Origin: Lepidonotus clava
Taxonomy: Eukaryota > Annelida > Polychaeta > Phyllodocida > Polynoidae
DNA: 64,000 nucleotides
Assembly: GCA_936440205.1 (NCBI GenBank)
Contig: OW387145.1
Span: forward strand, 15,561,396 to 15,625,395
Direction: 5' to 3'
The position numbers and the translations under genes were made by a program. The notes beneath the pieces are model-generated. The model worked only from the letters and a program-made list of their open reading frames with translations, searched no databases and had not been told where the DNA came from. Positions 33,108 through 43,326 of the stretch are shown here, one piece after another. Numbering within the stretch: the stretch's first letter is position 1; each line of letters begins with the position of its first letter.

Positions 33108-33866
33108 TTATCCTGACTTTACTAAGTTAGGATTCATTGTTAAAGTCTCCCCCCCTTTAGTTTTAACAAAAAAAAGTGGAATACAACCATAAATTTGTGC
33201 CTGTCTTGTCAACCTCTGTTTTGGTGGAACTCTAGGCTTTCTCGGTGCACTCTTTGCTTTGTTTGGGCCCCTTCTCTTTGGAACTGGCTCATCATTTACA
33301 TTATCTTTCTTCTTCTTCTTATAAACTCTCTTCTTAATCTTTTTTGGAGCAACTTCATCCTCACTAACTATTTTCCTCTTTGTTTTCTTTGGAAGATTAA
33401 TAGCAAGATCCTCATCATCTTCACTCATATCTTTAGTCTTCTTAATCTTTTTTGGAGCAACTTCATCCTCACTAACTATTTTCCTCTTTGTTTTCTTTGG
33501 AAGATTAATAACAAGATCCTCATCATCATAATCATCTTCACTCATATCTTTAGTCTCCATCTCCTTTTCTCTATCCTCATCTATAAGCTCATCTTCACTC
33601 TCACTCTCTTCTAAATTTGTCATCCTCGCTGATGCAACTTTATCCTTCTCCTTCACAAACTTATTTTGACATGAATTACATCTTTTATCATCCAAAGTAA
33701 AATATTTTGGATGATCATATGGTAAATGACACCTAATACATTCCTTAAACATTCCTTCCTCACAGACCTCACAATATTTTTTACCGTCAACAAATGGACG
33801 ATCATCGCCACAATAATTACAATTTTGTAAAACCATAATGATATATAGCAAATAATATAATATCAT
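33108..33866 (-). CDS. Zinc-ribbon protein with charged repeats
   Basis: 252 residues. Two Cys pairs, CNYC...CEVC, precede CIRCHLPYDHPKYF and CNSC, forming treble-clef or ribbon-type fingers in the first 65 residues. The middle holds two near-identical blocks including KTKRKIVSEDEVAPKKIKK, so an internal duplication occurred. The tail is basic. It resembles a nuclear, nucleic-acid-binding regulator; the role is inference. It is a paralogue of the next gene. Confidence 0.6.
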   Translation of the reverse strand: MILYYLLYIIMVLQNCNYCGDDRPFVDGKKYCEVCEEGMFKECIRCHLPYDHPKYFTLDDKRCNSCQNKFVKEKDKVASARMTNLEESESEDELIDEDREKEMETKDMSEDDYDDEDLVINLPKKTKRKIVSEDEVAPKKIKKTKDMSEDDEDLAINLPKKTKRKIVSEDEVAPKKIKKRVYKKKKKDNVNDEPVPKRRGPNKAKSAPRKPRVPPKQRLTRQAQIYGCIPLFFVKTKGGETLTMNPNLVKSG

Positions 33867-33966
33867 ATAATAATACTTTACCTTTGTAAGTTGAATATGC
33901 TTGATACTTCACCTAATGTTGAATATGCTTGATACTTCAGCCTTACTAACCTAATCACAGAAACAT

Positions 33967-34569
33967 TTATTCATCATTTGTCATATCTTCCAGCCTTCTA
34001 CGCTTACGATCTAATAATCTTATATGTTCTTGCTCCTCAGGTGTAAACTCATCATCATCATCACTATCTCTCTCCATTAAAGCTAGCTTACATACTCGTT
34101 CTTTTTCTAATCGTTTCCATTTTTCTATGAACATATTAGAGATTATTTGTTGTTCAGGTGTCATCTCCCAATCACTATCACTATCACTAGTATTATCTTG
34201 CACATCCTTTTCAATCAAATCATTGCTCTTTAAAATACTAGAATTATCTGGCAAATCCTTTTCAGTCTTGACTGGATCATTCCTTAAAATACTAACATCT
34301 TCAGATATTTCCTCATTATAATCCATAAAACCCTCATCAACATTTGCAATCACTTCTTCCATTTCCTCATCATCACCATCATCATTCAAAATAACAGTAG
34401 TAGTCACTTTAGCCTTGTCTTGCTGATAACATGAATCACATCTTTCATCATCCATATTAAAATTATACGCATAATCATATACTAAACCACACTTAAAACA
34501 TCTCACAGTCCTATATATTGACGATAAACTCTTATCTCTACAGGTCTCCATTATGTTAATATCATTCAC
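33967..34569 (-). CDS. Zinc-ribbon protein, paralogue of the preceding
   Basis: 200 residues. RCFKCGLVYDYAYNF and DDERCDSC align with ECIRCHLPYDHPKYF and DDKRCNSC of the gene at 33108-33866. The rest is Asp/Glu/Ser-rich and unlike it. Probably an old tandem duplicate that kept only the finger. Function unknown. Confidence 0.6.
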   Translation of the reverse strand: MNDINIMETCRDKSLSSIYRTVRCFKCGLVYDYAYNFNMDDERCDSCYQQDKAKVTTTVILNDDGDDEEMEEVIANVDEGFMDYNEEISEDVSILRNDPVKTEKDLPDNSSILKSNDLIEKDVQDNTSDSDSDWEMTPEQQIISNMFIEKWKRLEKERVCKLALMERDSDDDDEFTPEEQEHIRLLDRKRRRLEDMTNDE

Positions 34570-34628
34570 GCCTATACCTATCTTATCCTAACCTTGCTAC
34601 AAATCTACCCTATCACAAAGTTATTTCT

Positions 34629-35048
34629 CTAAGAACTCTCCTCCTCTTCCTCCTCTTCCTCATCAGCAGAAGACATATCCACTCTCGCAACCTTAGTTGG
34701 TCTACTCTTACGTTGCTTCTTCTTCCTCCTCTTTTTCTTCTCAGATATATCCTCATCATCACTACTTAATACAACACTAGAAGATTCTTCATCCTTTCTC
34801 TCCCTTAACTCTTCTTTTAACACAGTACGAACTTTCTTTATTTTCTTTTCTACCTGCTTTTTTAATCCAAACAATTCTTTAATTTCTTGCCTCGTAAATG
34901 ATAAATTTTTAGTTTTATACAAATCATTAATATGTATATAAACCTCATCTTTAAAATCTGTTATATCTAGTCGCTTCCTTCTCCCAAATGAAAAAACAAA
35001 ATGCCTATTAGACTTTTCCCTTTCTTTATCCATTTTATCCACCAACAA
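34629..35048 (-). CDS. PC4/Sub1-like ssDNA-binding protein
   Basis: 139 residues. FVFSFGRRKRLDITDFKDEV followed by YIHINDLYKTKNLSFTRQEI fits the PC4 fold pattern: basic strands, VxxFKxxxxIDIR-like strand, then a helix with L.K.VEKKI. A Ser/Asp/Glu-rich and Lys-rich tail follows. PC4 proteins bind single-stranded DNA and act in transcription and replication. The match is pattern-based. Confidence 0.5.
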   Translation of the reverse strand: MLVDKMDKEREKSNRHFVFSFGRRKRLDITDFKDEVYIHINDLYKTKNLSFTRQEIKELFGLKKQVEKKIKKVRTVLKEELRERKDEESSSVVLSSDDEDISEKKKRRKKKQRKSRPTKVARVDMSSADEEEEEEEESS

Positions 35049-35111
35049 TTATAATAACAATAAGTTACTATATTAACAATAAGTATACTAATTAGTCCAA
35101 ACACAAAGTAA

Positions 35112-36101
35112 TCAGTCCAAACACAAGTAATCACAATCTAATTTTTCACTAATATCATTATCATCTTCAATGTCCTTATATCTCCTTTTCCGAATTTTTA
35201 TTTTATAATTACCATAAGCTAAAGTATCTATCCCATCAGAACACAACCACCTCTTATCTTCAAATGGAGACAAAGCTGATTTATGTTCCTTTACTGTATA
35301 TACCTTTTGTTTAAAACTTTTTATTGTATGAAAAGTAACTGAAGTTCGTTTACATTTAAATAAAACTTTTTTAAATTCAGAATGTAGAAAATCTTCAACG
35401 CAACTTCTTTTTATTCCTTTAACTCTTTTTATAACCTTACCACTATCCAACAATATAGAATACATTTTAGGTCTTAAACCAACAAACTCAATTATCTTTT
35501 TCCCCGCAGTTTCATCTTTAAATTTCCCTAAAACTTTAAAATTTTCCTTACTAAACAAAGCATTATTTCTATCCAAATTTGAAAAATCAAAATTATTCCT
35601 TATTTCATAAAGAAATGCATCGACACGTTTATGAATAATCTTATATATAAATGAATCTGTATCTGTATAAAGAAGTTGTAATGAACCTAAACCAAATGTT
35701 TTTAACATAACATTGTAATGAAAATTAAACATATGCATTTTTGACAAATCCAATATAGTAAAACCTACATAAATTGGCTTATCTAACTTAAGTTCTGGTT
35801 TCCTATACTGAACACCTACAAATTTCGAATTAAATATATGTAATGAATGAAAAGTTGGTTTCTTTATTATATTTAAACATCTCTTTTGATTTGACGTTAA
35901 AACCATCTTAACCCTTCGTTTAACATTCTCCATACATTTGCCGAAAGTAGAATTATTCATTAATTTGAAAAATTCTTTATCAAAATCAGATGTTGACTCC
36001 TTTCTTTTCTGATTATTAAATTCAATGTATGGCTTCATCCAACAAGATTGTTTGAAAGATAAAATTCTATGAATTTTTTCAATTTCCAGTCCCAGCTGCA
36101 A
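35112..36101 (-). CDS. Protein-primed DNA polymerase B, C-terminal part
   Basis: 329 residues. It carries polymerase motif B (KLMNNSTFGKCMENVKRR), motif C (LLYTDTDSFIYKI) and the late KDETAGKKIIEFVGLRPKMY block typical of Polinton polymerases. It copies the element by protein priming. It lies directly downstream of the part at 36161-38635 on the same strand. Confidence 0.9.
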   Translation of the reverse strand: MQLGLEIEKIHRILSFKQSCWMKPYIEFNNQKRKESTSDFDKEFFKLMNNSTFGKCMENVKRRVKMVLTSNQKRCLNIIKKPTFHSLHIFNSKFVGVQYRKPELKLDKPIYVGFTILDLSKMHMFNFHYNVMLKTFGLGSLQLLYTDTDSFIYKIIHKRVDAFLYEIRNNFDFSNLDRNNALFSKENFKVLGKFKDETAGKKIIEFVGLRPKMYSILLDSGKVIKRVKGIKRSCVEDFLHSEFKKVLFKCKRTSVTFHTIKSFKQKVYTVKEHKSALSPFEDKRWLCSDGIDTLAYGNYKIKIRKRRYKDIEDDNDISEKLDCDYLCLD

Positions 36102-36160
36102 GTATAACTTTAAATTTCTATAATGTAAAATATACCTCTTCTTTTGTGATAACGTTGAAA

Positions 36161-38635
36161 TTAACTTAACGGTACTTTAATATAATTAATATCAAACTCT
36201 TTTAAAACAGATATTGCATAAGGCGAAAGCTGACTATAATCAATACTTATCTTCTCTGGCGCCAAAGGAAACATGTCATGTAAATCATGCAACTCAATTG
36301 GATAATTTAAAGTAACTTCTAATACATATCCTATTGGTGCAGAATCTTCTATTTTCAAAACATCAAAACTACAATATTTCTTAGGATCTATCCAAGCAAA
36401 ATCTTTAAAAGGTAAAGGTTGAACCATAGCATAACCATACAAATTATTAGCATCAACATAAAGTATATGTTCCCCCTTGTTCTTAACTTTAGCAAACCTT
36501 TTCATAACATTTGTTATTCCGCCTCGAATACCCTTTTCAAAAAATTCATACATGTCATATTCCGTTAATAAATCAAACTTAACTCCAGTAAACTTTAACA
36601 TCGCGTCATAACTCAAAGATGGTGCTGTTAAATACTTCGCAGGGTCTAAAGAATAAAAATCCAAAGACTGTTCCCTAAATGATTCAAATACATCAGCTAA
36701 TAGTAAAACATCTATCTTCAAATATTGTTTCAAATAATCCTTTATTGTCTTACATTTTAAAATTTTAAACATTTCTAAAGCTTGACAATAATCTTTTGTT
36801 GTAATATGTTTATTTGTTAATGAATTAAAGAAAGCTTTACGTGAAGGTAACTTACACTCGTCTAACTTTTTCCATGAGTCTATATAATCATAGCACATAA
36901 CCCCTTTACGCATTACATAAGGTAAATATTTCTCATTTGGAAAATATTTCTTTGTTTCCTTTAAATCATTTACATCTTTTTTTACTAATAAATCTGCTAG
37001 ATTAGAAAGAGAATTTGGTAAAAATTGAAATGAATCAATAAAGTAAAAACTATCAAAAAACATTGACAGAAACTTTTCTGAAGATTTTGGAATAACAGTA
37101 ATATCATCTGCAATAAACTTATAAATATTCTGAACAACAAAATGTAAATCATAATTCATACAATTATGCATAACGATTGGGATTCTAAACAAAGAGAATT
37201 TAAGTGCACTATATGTTAAATTACATGCATTACATGCGTAATTGACATCTCTTCCTTTCCCCTCTCTCCCTAAATGAGCATGATCTATTACTTTTTTCAC
37301 CCCCTTCCTAAATTTAATGCCACATAGGTAACAGCATGTTTGCTGTGAAAGATGCAAAATATCCGGAGGTGTTAAATTTAATGGTTTCCTATTTTTCTCA
37401 AATATGTATGAAATTTCTGCCCTCATTTGATAAATATATTCTATGAACTTTTTAATAACATTTGGTCCAACATAAATAAAAGGTCGTTTTGAATATTCAG
37501 AATATTTTGATAAAAGTATAGCTCCAACTGCATTAAGGCTATGTTCTGTTTTCAAAGTTGATTTACCTTTCTGTTTATTCAAAGCAACATTATATGTTTC
37601 AAAATCTGCATAAATAATAAAATGGTTTTTAATTTGTTTAGCATAATTCACAAAACGAGCTCTTTCTCCCTGTAACGGCATATGATAAAGTTGACCAGTA
37701 AATACTTTACTTGTACAATCAGCATTTTCATGAAGATTAAATGATGTTTTGTTTGAAAATGAAACAAGACATTTTTTACAGAAATATCTTGATTTCTTCA
37801 AAAAAAATGGAGTAAGAAATGAACTAATATTCCTAATCAACATATAATGATTATTATATAAAAGTAAATTAACATGCTTCTTATGATTACTTTTATCAAA
37901 ATTCACTGAAATATACATAGGAAAAGGAACATACGTAAGAGATACAAAATGTATACCAAAAACGTTTATAGTTATACCATTATTCTTTTCAAATCTTGGT
38001 ATTTCACTTAATTTTGTTGGAAATGAAAGACCAGATAAATCTAAAGTAGAAACCATATCAAGATAATTTGAAAATCTGCTAGGATTCCTACATTTCTTAA
38101 AGGCAGCTAATACACAATAAACAAAACATCTATTATCTTCACATAATATATTAACAAGAGAATGCTTCTTAGGAAGTGGAAGAGATATATATGCACACCC
38201 GCCAAAAGGATTAAACCTATAAACTGATAAACGTAAAAGTTGAATTTCTTTCAAAAACCAACCTGAACCCATCTGAATAAACCCATCAAAAAATGCTAAA
38301 ATTAATCTTTTAGCTTCATTAAGTTTATCTTTAATAGAATGGAAAGTCAACAACTGAGTAACACGACTCTGAAACCATGGTTGACATTCAAAATACTCTT
38401 CAGTATCTACCTTATATTTACCTAATAAAACCTTTAAAGAAAGTTGAAATTTGATACCTCCATGCCGAGAAAGCTCTTTCACTAGTTTCTTATACAAAAC
38501 TTTAGATTTTAAATACAGATATAACTCAATATCTATACGCTTTTTCTGTGGAACAAAATCATAATCAACTAAGAGGTTATTTAAAGCCCTACGTCTCCTC
38601 ACTAAATCTTTATTTAAAACCCTTTTAGGTCTCAT
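36161..38635 (-). CDS. Protein-primed DNA polymerase B, N-terminal part
   Basis: 824 residues. In order: a C2H2-like finger (CKKCLVSFSNKTSFNLHENA), exonuclease motif I (IIYADFETYN), an HNH/endonuclease-VII-like Cys-His insert (CYLCGIKF...IDHAHLG...CNACN), exonuclease motif II (MHNCMNYDLHFV) and polymerase motif A (LYVDANNLYGYAM). This is the Polinton type of family B polymerase, with 3'-5' proofreading. As a unit the polymerase looks broken a small number of times. Confidence 0.9.
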   Translation of the reverse strand: MRPKRVLNKDLVRRRRALNNLLVDYDFVPQKKRIDIELYLYLKSKVLYKKLVKELSRHGGIKFQLSLKVLLGKYKVDTEEYFECQPWFQSRVTQLLTFHSIKDKLNEAKRLILAFFDGFIQMGSGWFLKEIQLLRLSVYRFNPFGGCAYISLPLPKKHSLVNILCEDNRCFVYCVLAAFKKCRNPSRFSNYLDMVSTLDLSGLSFPTKLSEIPRFEKNNGITINVFGIHFVSLTYVPFPMYISVNFDKSNHKKHVNLLLYNNHYMLIRNISSFLTPFFLKKSRYFCKKCLVSFSNKTSFNLHENADCTSKVFTGQLYHMPLQGERARFVNYAKQIKNHFIIYADFETYNVALNKQKGKSTLKTEHSLNAVGAILLSKYSEYSKRPFIYVGPNVIKKFIEYIYQMRAEISYIFEKNRKPLNLTPPDILHLSQQTCCYLCGIKFRKGVKKVIDHAHLGREGKGRDVNYACNACNLTYSALKFSLFRIPIVMHNCMNYDLHFVVQNIYKFIADDITVIPKSSEKFLSMFFDSFYFIDSFQFLPNSLSNLADLLVKKDVNDLKETKKYFPNEKYLPYVMRKGVMCYDYIDSWKKLDECKLPSRKAFFNSLTNKHITTKDYCQALEMFKILKCKTIKDYLKQYLKIDVLLLADVFESFREQSLDFYSLDPAKYLTAPSLSYDAMLKFTGVKFDLLTEYDMYEFFEKGIRGGITNVMKRFAKVKNKGEHILYVDANNLYGYAMVQPLPFKDFAWIDPKKYCSFDVLKIEDSAPIGYVLEVTLNYPIELHDLHDMFPLAPEKISIDYSQLSPYAISVLKEFDINYIKVPLS

Positions 38636-38767
38636 ATCAATTTTCCTTATACGCTAAGTAAAAATACATTCTCTTGCTTGATCTGAATAGACTTCAACCT
38701 GAACATACTTCTCTGATCAGAATTATCAATAATTCCAATCTCTTTATATCTATCATAAGGTAATTTT

Positions 38768-39751
38768 TTATATCTCAAGTCTCCTAAAATGCAATGTAAG
38801 TGATACATTACCATACTCAAATTCAACAGGTTTTCCTTGATCAGTTCTAATAACAATTTCTATCTCTTTCAATCTATCATAAGCTAATTTCTTATATAAA
38901 GGAAAATCATAACGATGCTTCACATTATCTCCAAACTTGCCAAACGCTTGAACAGTTCTTAATAATTTGGTTTCAACATTGCCTACAAATTCATAATCAA
39001 CAATATCTGAATAAATATAAATATTTGTTGAATCTGTAGGAAAAACAGGAATACCTAATCCAACATATTCTGTTCCATATTGAGCCTGTATAACTTGATT
39101 ATATGCTCCTCCCTTATCCAAAGCTAATACATCATTAAAACCTCCAACAGTACTACCTAACCTATTACCTTTAAATTCGCATAAATGTCCCCAATTTATA
39201 ACTCCTTTACATTGATCTAAACGCAAAACTTGAGCTAAATATGTTGACAAAAATACGGTATCACCAGTTCCAACATACAATGAACAAATCAAATTTTGAT
39301 CATCAACATAAAGTTTTGTCCACCTCCGATAATTAAGATAACCTTCACTCCCCTCCGATGCAGTTTTATCTGCTTTTATAAATCTATCATTCATTTCATT
39401 TATTAATGACTTTATTGTATAATTTCCAAACTTATGAGCAAAAGATTTGGTAACCCTCTTAATTGAAGTCATATCTACTTGATCTATAGATTTAATTACA
39501 CGAAAACGAGGATCTTTTAATTTAAAAATATCTCTACTTAATACCCAATTTCGACCTTGTTCTGGATGTCTTGGCACATTATACCAGGATATTGGAAAGT
39601 CTATCTCGACTAATGCCACTTCCCAATAACCCTTACATGTTTTTTCAACAGGTAACTCAGTAAAAAAATGGCTTGTTAGATTATGTCGTGTAGGATGAGT
39701 AACATTTGATACTAAAGATAAATAAAACCCATCAACTATCTTCCCAGTCAT
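38768..39751 (-). CDS. Polinton-conserved structural protein (WEVALVEIDFPISWYN motif)
   Basis: 327 residues. Near the N-terminus, FYLSLVSNV, then TSHFFTELP and GYWEVALVEIDFPISWYNV make a motif I recall from a protein shared by Polintons and related elements in many invertebrates. A penton-like minor capsid role has been suggested for such genes; I cannot confirm it here. A short duplicate of its C-terminal end (YKKL.YDR.KEI) follows near 38700-38770. Confidence 0.6.
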   Translation of the reverse strand: MTGKIVDGFYLSLVSNVTHPTRHNLTSHFFTELPVEKTCKGYWEVALVEIDFPISWYNVPRHPEQGRNWVLSRDIFKLKDPRFRVIKSIDQVDMTSIKRVTKSFAHKFGNYTIKSLINEMNDRFIKADKTASEGSEGYLNYRRWTKLYVDDQNLICSLYVGTGDTVFLSTYLAQVLRLDQCKGVINWGHLCEFKGNRLGSTVGGFNDVLALDKGGAYNQVIQAQYGTEYVGLGIPVFPTDSTNIYIYSDIVDYEFVGNVETKLLRTVQAFGKFGDNVKHRYDFPLYKKLAYDRLKEIEIVIRTDQGKPVEFEYGNVSLTLHFRRLEI

Positions 39752-39923
39752 TATTCTATTATAAATATTAACTACTTTCTTACATTAACCTATATTAACT
39801 AATTCACATACTTAATTAATCTCTATATCAGTTGATTAATCTCAAAGCAATTTATAAATAGTTAAATATGCCTTAAAACTAAATCCGTCATATTGATCTT
39901 CCTTTAATAAAATCAAAAACAAT

Positions 39924-40751
39924 TTACCTGTCAAATAAAAACTCTGAAGAATATTTCTGAATGTGTCTTAAATGATCTGGAACATAACCTAACCTTTCTT
40001 CAATACAATACAATCTAGATCTATTATCTAAAATAGGTCTTCCTTCACGCCATTTAGTTCTACATTTAAAACAATAAACTTCCATATCATAACTTTGAGA
40101 AAGAAATCCTTCAAAACAACCTGAAATATGAACTGGTCTAAAACAACATTGAAGGAAAACCATCTCACAATTTGGGCCTTTATAAGAAAAAATAATTGGA
40201 AACGAACAAAATATACAATGCACATCAAATTTTGAAAAAATCAATCTTCTATACCGCGAAACATCCCTCAATTTCCTATATAATGCTCTCATTGCATGTC
40301 TCTCTCCTTTAATATGGATAAGTCTAACAAGATAAATTATATAATCTTCTGGCGTACCTAAATAATTTGATATTGAATTCAAAATACTCTGAGTAAATTT
40401 GTCTTTTATGCCAAATAAATAACAACTCATTTTTAAAGTAGTTACAATTCTCTTCTTACTTGTCCACATAGTACTTTGAATATAACTCAAAATAGCATCA
40501 CAATGGAAATAAGATGAAAAAAATAAAAGTGCTTGAACAGAAAACTCATTAAACATTCGAAACCAATCTTCTTCGTCATGTTCAGAAATAACCTTAATTA
40601 TTCCAATACACTCCTGTTCTGATAAACTATCTTGTTCTGGAATTTCAATTACTAAAGGAAGATCAATATTACCTGCATAGAAAGAAACCAAAGCTGAAAA
40701 GTACAAACAACTTTGCATAAGTTGGAAAAAAGCTAAAGAACACATTCTCAT
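39924..40751 (-). CDS. Polinton ORF with RING-like Cys/His cluster
   Basis: 275 residues. A hydrophobic N-terminus and helical middle are followed by CIFC, LQCCFRPVHISGC and VYCFKC, a spacing compatible with a RING or treble-clef finger. Function unknown; a ubiquitin-ligase role is only a guess. Confidence 0.5.
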   Translation of the reverse strand: MRMCSLAFFQLMQSCLYFSALVSFYAGNIDLPLVIEIPEQDSLSEQECIGIIKVISEHDEEDWFRMFNEFSVQALLFFSSYFHCDAILSYIQSTMWTSKKRIVTTLKMSCYLFGIKDKFTQSILNSISNYLGTPEDYIIYLVRLIHIKGERHAMRALYRKLRDVSRYRRLIFSKFDVHCIFCSFPIIFSYKGPNCEMVFLQCCFRPVHISGCFEGFLSQSYDMEVYCFKCRTKWREGRPILDNRSRLYCIEERLGYVPDHLRHIQKYSSEFLFDR

Positions 40752-40914
40752 CTTGTACTCACAATATTACGTCGCTTGAAATTTCCTAGAAATGATAGAA
40801 TAATTTCTTATAGGCGGTGGAATAAACAAATGACTTTTTGGATTATAATTTGAATGAAAACGTAATTTATGTAAACGTAATAACGAAAATGAAAATAACT
40901 CTTTATTACACTTG
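40752..40914. other. Short spacer
   Basis: AT-rich, without a gene. Confidence 0.4.
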
Positions 40915-42117
40915 CTACATAAAATTAAATTTTTTTTTTGGACCTCTCTTATCTTTTGTAGCTTTAATCAAAGGCTGAGCACAATGTACAGGACAACATA
41001 AGCAAGTTTCAATATTTCCTGGCAAAAGATTATTTTGAATAACTAATGCATGTTTACGTAATCGGTCAGTAATTTCAACAAATTTTGAAATATTAGCATC
41101 AATCTTTTCCTTAGATTCTTGATACAACACTGAACATGTTGAAAAATCTTGAAGATGTTTTCCACTTTCACTTACATTAACTGATATATTTTTCCTCTTA
41201 CTTGTTTTATTTTCCTCAAACTCTTTACCAGAACAATTCTTATCTATTTTCCTTTCTCCTATTTCTTTACCTTCATCTACAAAATCATTTTGACTTTTAC
41301 CAAAACTTTGTTGAGTCTCTTTTAATCTGTTAAGCTCAAATAGGAAATCATTAACCTTTTTGTCACTTATCTGTTTATTAACCTCTTCAACCTCCTCATA
41401 TTCATCTGTATCTGATACACACAAATCATCATTTACACTAGAACAATCACTATTAACATTCTTACATTTTCGCTTCAATTCAATATCTTCCTTTTTTCTA
41501 TCTTCATCTGATTCAGATGAATCAGTTGTAGATAACCTCTCTACACTCTTATACTGTTTACCATTTATCTTTCTTTTCTTATATGATTTTTGTAAAGATT
41601 TCTTAGTAAACAAATCTTCATTAGTTGAAAATTTTGATGGCTTATGACACCCTAAATTTGTTTGAACAAATTTATTTTGATCTTTATTCCACTGAATAAC
41701 CAAAGGTAAACCCTGTCTAAATAAGTGGTCACACGGTGAAAAATGATTAGATCGACCAGAACCAGTATATACTACAATACTTAATTTTAAAATATCTACA
41801 AGCTTCTGCAAAATAACACTCTGAAAAGACCGCAACTCTAATCTTAAATTCTCTTCATCACTAAAAATAATCAAATAAGCAACATTCCTTGTTGCTTGAC
41901 TACTCTTTAAATGTTCAAGAAGAGTAGCCTTTAATTCATCCTTAAATATATTTAATTTATTTTCACTTATAAATTGCTCTTTCAACTGCAAAAAAATAAA
42001 ATGAAAAGGATGAGTAACATCAACTTTTACTTTATGCCAAAACTGCTTATTATCTGAATTAACTTTCAATAAAAACCCCACCACTAACAATAGCAATTCA
42101 TCTAAAATGCCGGCCAT
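40915..42117 (-). CDS. Polinton ORF, 400 residues, unassigned
   Basis: The N-terminal 170 residues look folded and include VVYTGSGRSNHFSPCDHLF. A long Ser/Asp/Glu/Lys-rich middle follows. The C-terminus has a Cys cluster (CLCCPVHC) and a basic tail (KDKRGPKKKFNF). The YTGxGxSxxFS string also occurs in the next gene upstream, so the two may share a domain. Confidence 0.5.
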   Translation of the reverse strand: MAGILDELLLLVVGFLLKVNSDNKQFWHKVKVDVTHPFHFIFLQLKEQFISENKLNIFKDELKATLLEHLKSSQATRNVAYLIIFSDEENLRLELRSFQSVILQKLVDILKLSIVVYTGSGRSNHFSPCDHLFRQGLPLVIQWNKDQNKFVQTNLGCHKPSKFSTNEDLFTKKSLQKSYKKRKINGKQYKSVERLSTTDSSESDEDRKKEDIELKRKCKNVNSDCSSVNDDLCVSDTDEYEEVEEVNKQISDKKVNDFLFELNRLKETQQSFGKSQNDFVDEGKEIGERKIDKNCSGKEFEENKTSKRKNISVNVSESGKHLQDFSTCSVLYQESKEKIDANISKFVEITDRLRKHALVIQNNLLPGNIETCLCCPVHCAQPLIKATKDKRGPKKKFNFM

Positions 42118-42226
42118 AAGTTAAATATCTAGATACCTAAATAGCAGGTCCTAATATCATTACAAACTTCAGAAAAATATAAAACATTACTTGTTAAACA
42201 ACTACCTTTAAAAGTATGTGAAAATG

Positions 42227-42763
42227 TTAAAATACATTACTTTCAAGCTTATTCAAAATTAAACGAAAACTTGAAAAATATGATGAGCCAGTTCCTGTAT
42301 ATGACAACCAAACAGAATCACTCGAATTTGACTCTTTAATCTCAAAACTATATTTATCTGAAAACCTTTCCACTATCTTAAAACAAAATTCCATAAAACT
42401 TTTACTCCTTTCTGAAACAAAAATTATTTGAAAAGTTATCTGAATATTCTTTGGCGTTATAAAAATAGAAATATCATCTGCTACCTCTTCACATGTACAA
42501 TATAATTCAATAAAATCATAAACTTCTAAAGCTAATTTAGAAATATCAGATAATAAACTTGAAAAATTCCTCCTTAAATAAATAGTACAAAATCCACGCT
42601 TTGTTACTTTTAATGTATAAGATTTTCTTTTAAATGTTAAAGATCCTCTATAAAGAACAGTTGAAACATTAATATTTCTATGAATTGCAAACAAATCAAA
42701 ATTAATTTTCGGATAAAAATTGACTTTGAAAATAACTAAATTTATACTATAACTTATCTGCAT
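42227..42763 (-). CDS. Polinton ORF, 178 residues, shares YTGxGxSxxFS string
   Basis: The C-terminal part reads WLSYTGTGSSYFSSFRLIL, similar to VVYTGSGRSNHFS in the neighbour. YCTCEEV in the middle is a short Cys motif. The rest is hydrophobic and Lys/Phe-rich. Function unknown. Confidence 0.5.
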   Translation of the reverse strand: MQISYSINLVIFKVNFYPKINFDLFAIHRNINVSTVLYRGSLTFKRKSYTLKVTKRGFCTIYLRRNFSSLLSDISKLALEVYDFIELYCTCEEVADDISIFITPKNIQITFQIIFVSERSKSFMEFCFKIVERFSDKYSFEIKESNSSDSVWLSYTGTGSSYFSSFRLILNKLESNVF

Positions 42764-42912
42764 CTATAAACGTAACACCTAACCTTAAGCAAATTTTTAC
42801 CTATAATAGTTATATATTGCTATATATTTCATGCATATATTTCATACTGAACTACAATTAATCACTATCTGAATAACAATCTCAACTATAATACTTATAA
42901 ACTAATCTATAT

Positions 42913-43326
42913 TTACCTACGACGCTTATAAGCTAATCTATATTTTTCATGCTGCACTACAATTAAATAAATCTGAGCAATTTTGATAAAAAATTCTGAA
43001 TATCCTAACATGTACTCTGATGATCGAATCAGAAACTCTGCTGGATTCCTTCGACAAAACTCAAATATTCTATCATTAATATTCAAAATTTCACGTTTAG
43101 TTAGAATCTGATGAAACCTAAAAAAACCTTTATAAGATTTCTTACAACAAAAAAGATCCAGCAAATGATAACACTGCGCACAATGACAAATTCTTTTTCT
43201 AAAACGTTTTGAAGTATTTGAATAAATATATTTATAAAAATAAAATCTTCTTCTCATGTCGTAACCTAGCCTGAAGTTATTGAATATCCAACATGCTTTA
43301 TAATGACTGAACAAAAGAAAGCACAA
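42913..43326 (-). CDS. Cys-motif small protein family, member 1
   Basis: 137 residues. ICHCAQC is the C-x-C-x2-C motif shared by five neighbouring genes. The N-terminal coding part lies in a 344-bp tandem duplication, and a second copy of it starts a 77-residue frame at 43437-43670. Function unknown. Confidence 0.45.
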   Translation of the reverse strand: MCFLLFSHYKACWIFNNFRLGYDMRRRFYFYKYIYSNTSKRFRKRICHCAQCYHLLDLFCCKKSYKGFFRFHQILTKREILNINDRIFEFCRRNPAEFLIRSSEYMLGYSEFFIKIAQIYLIVVQHEKYRLAYKRRR

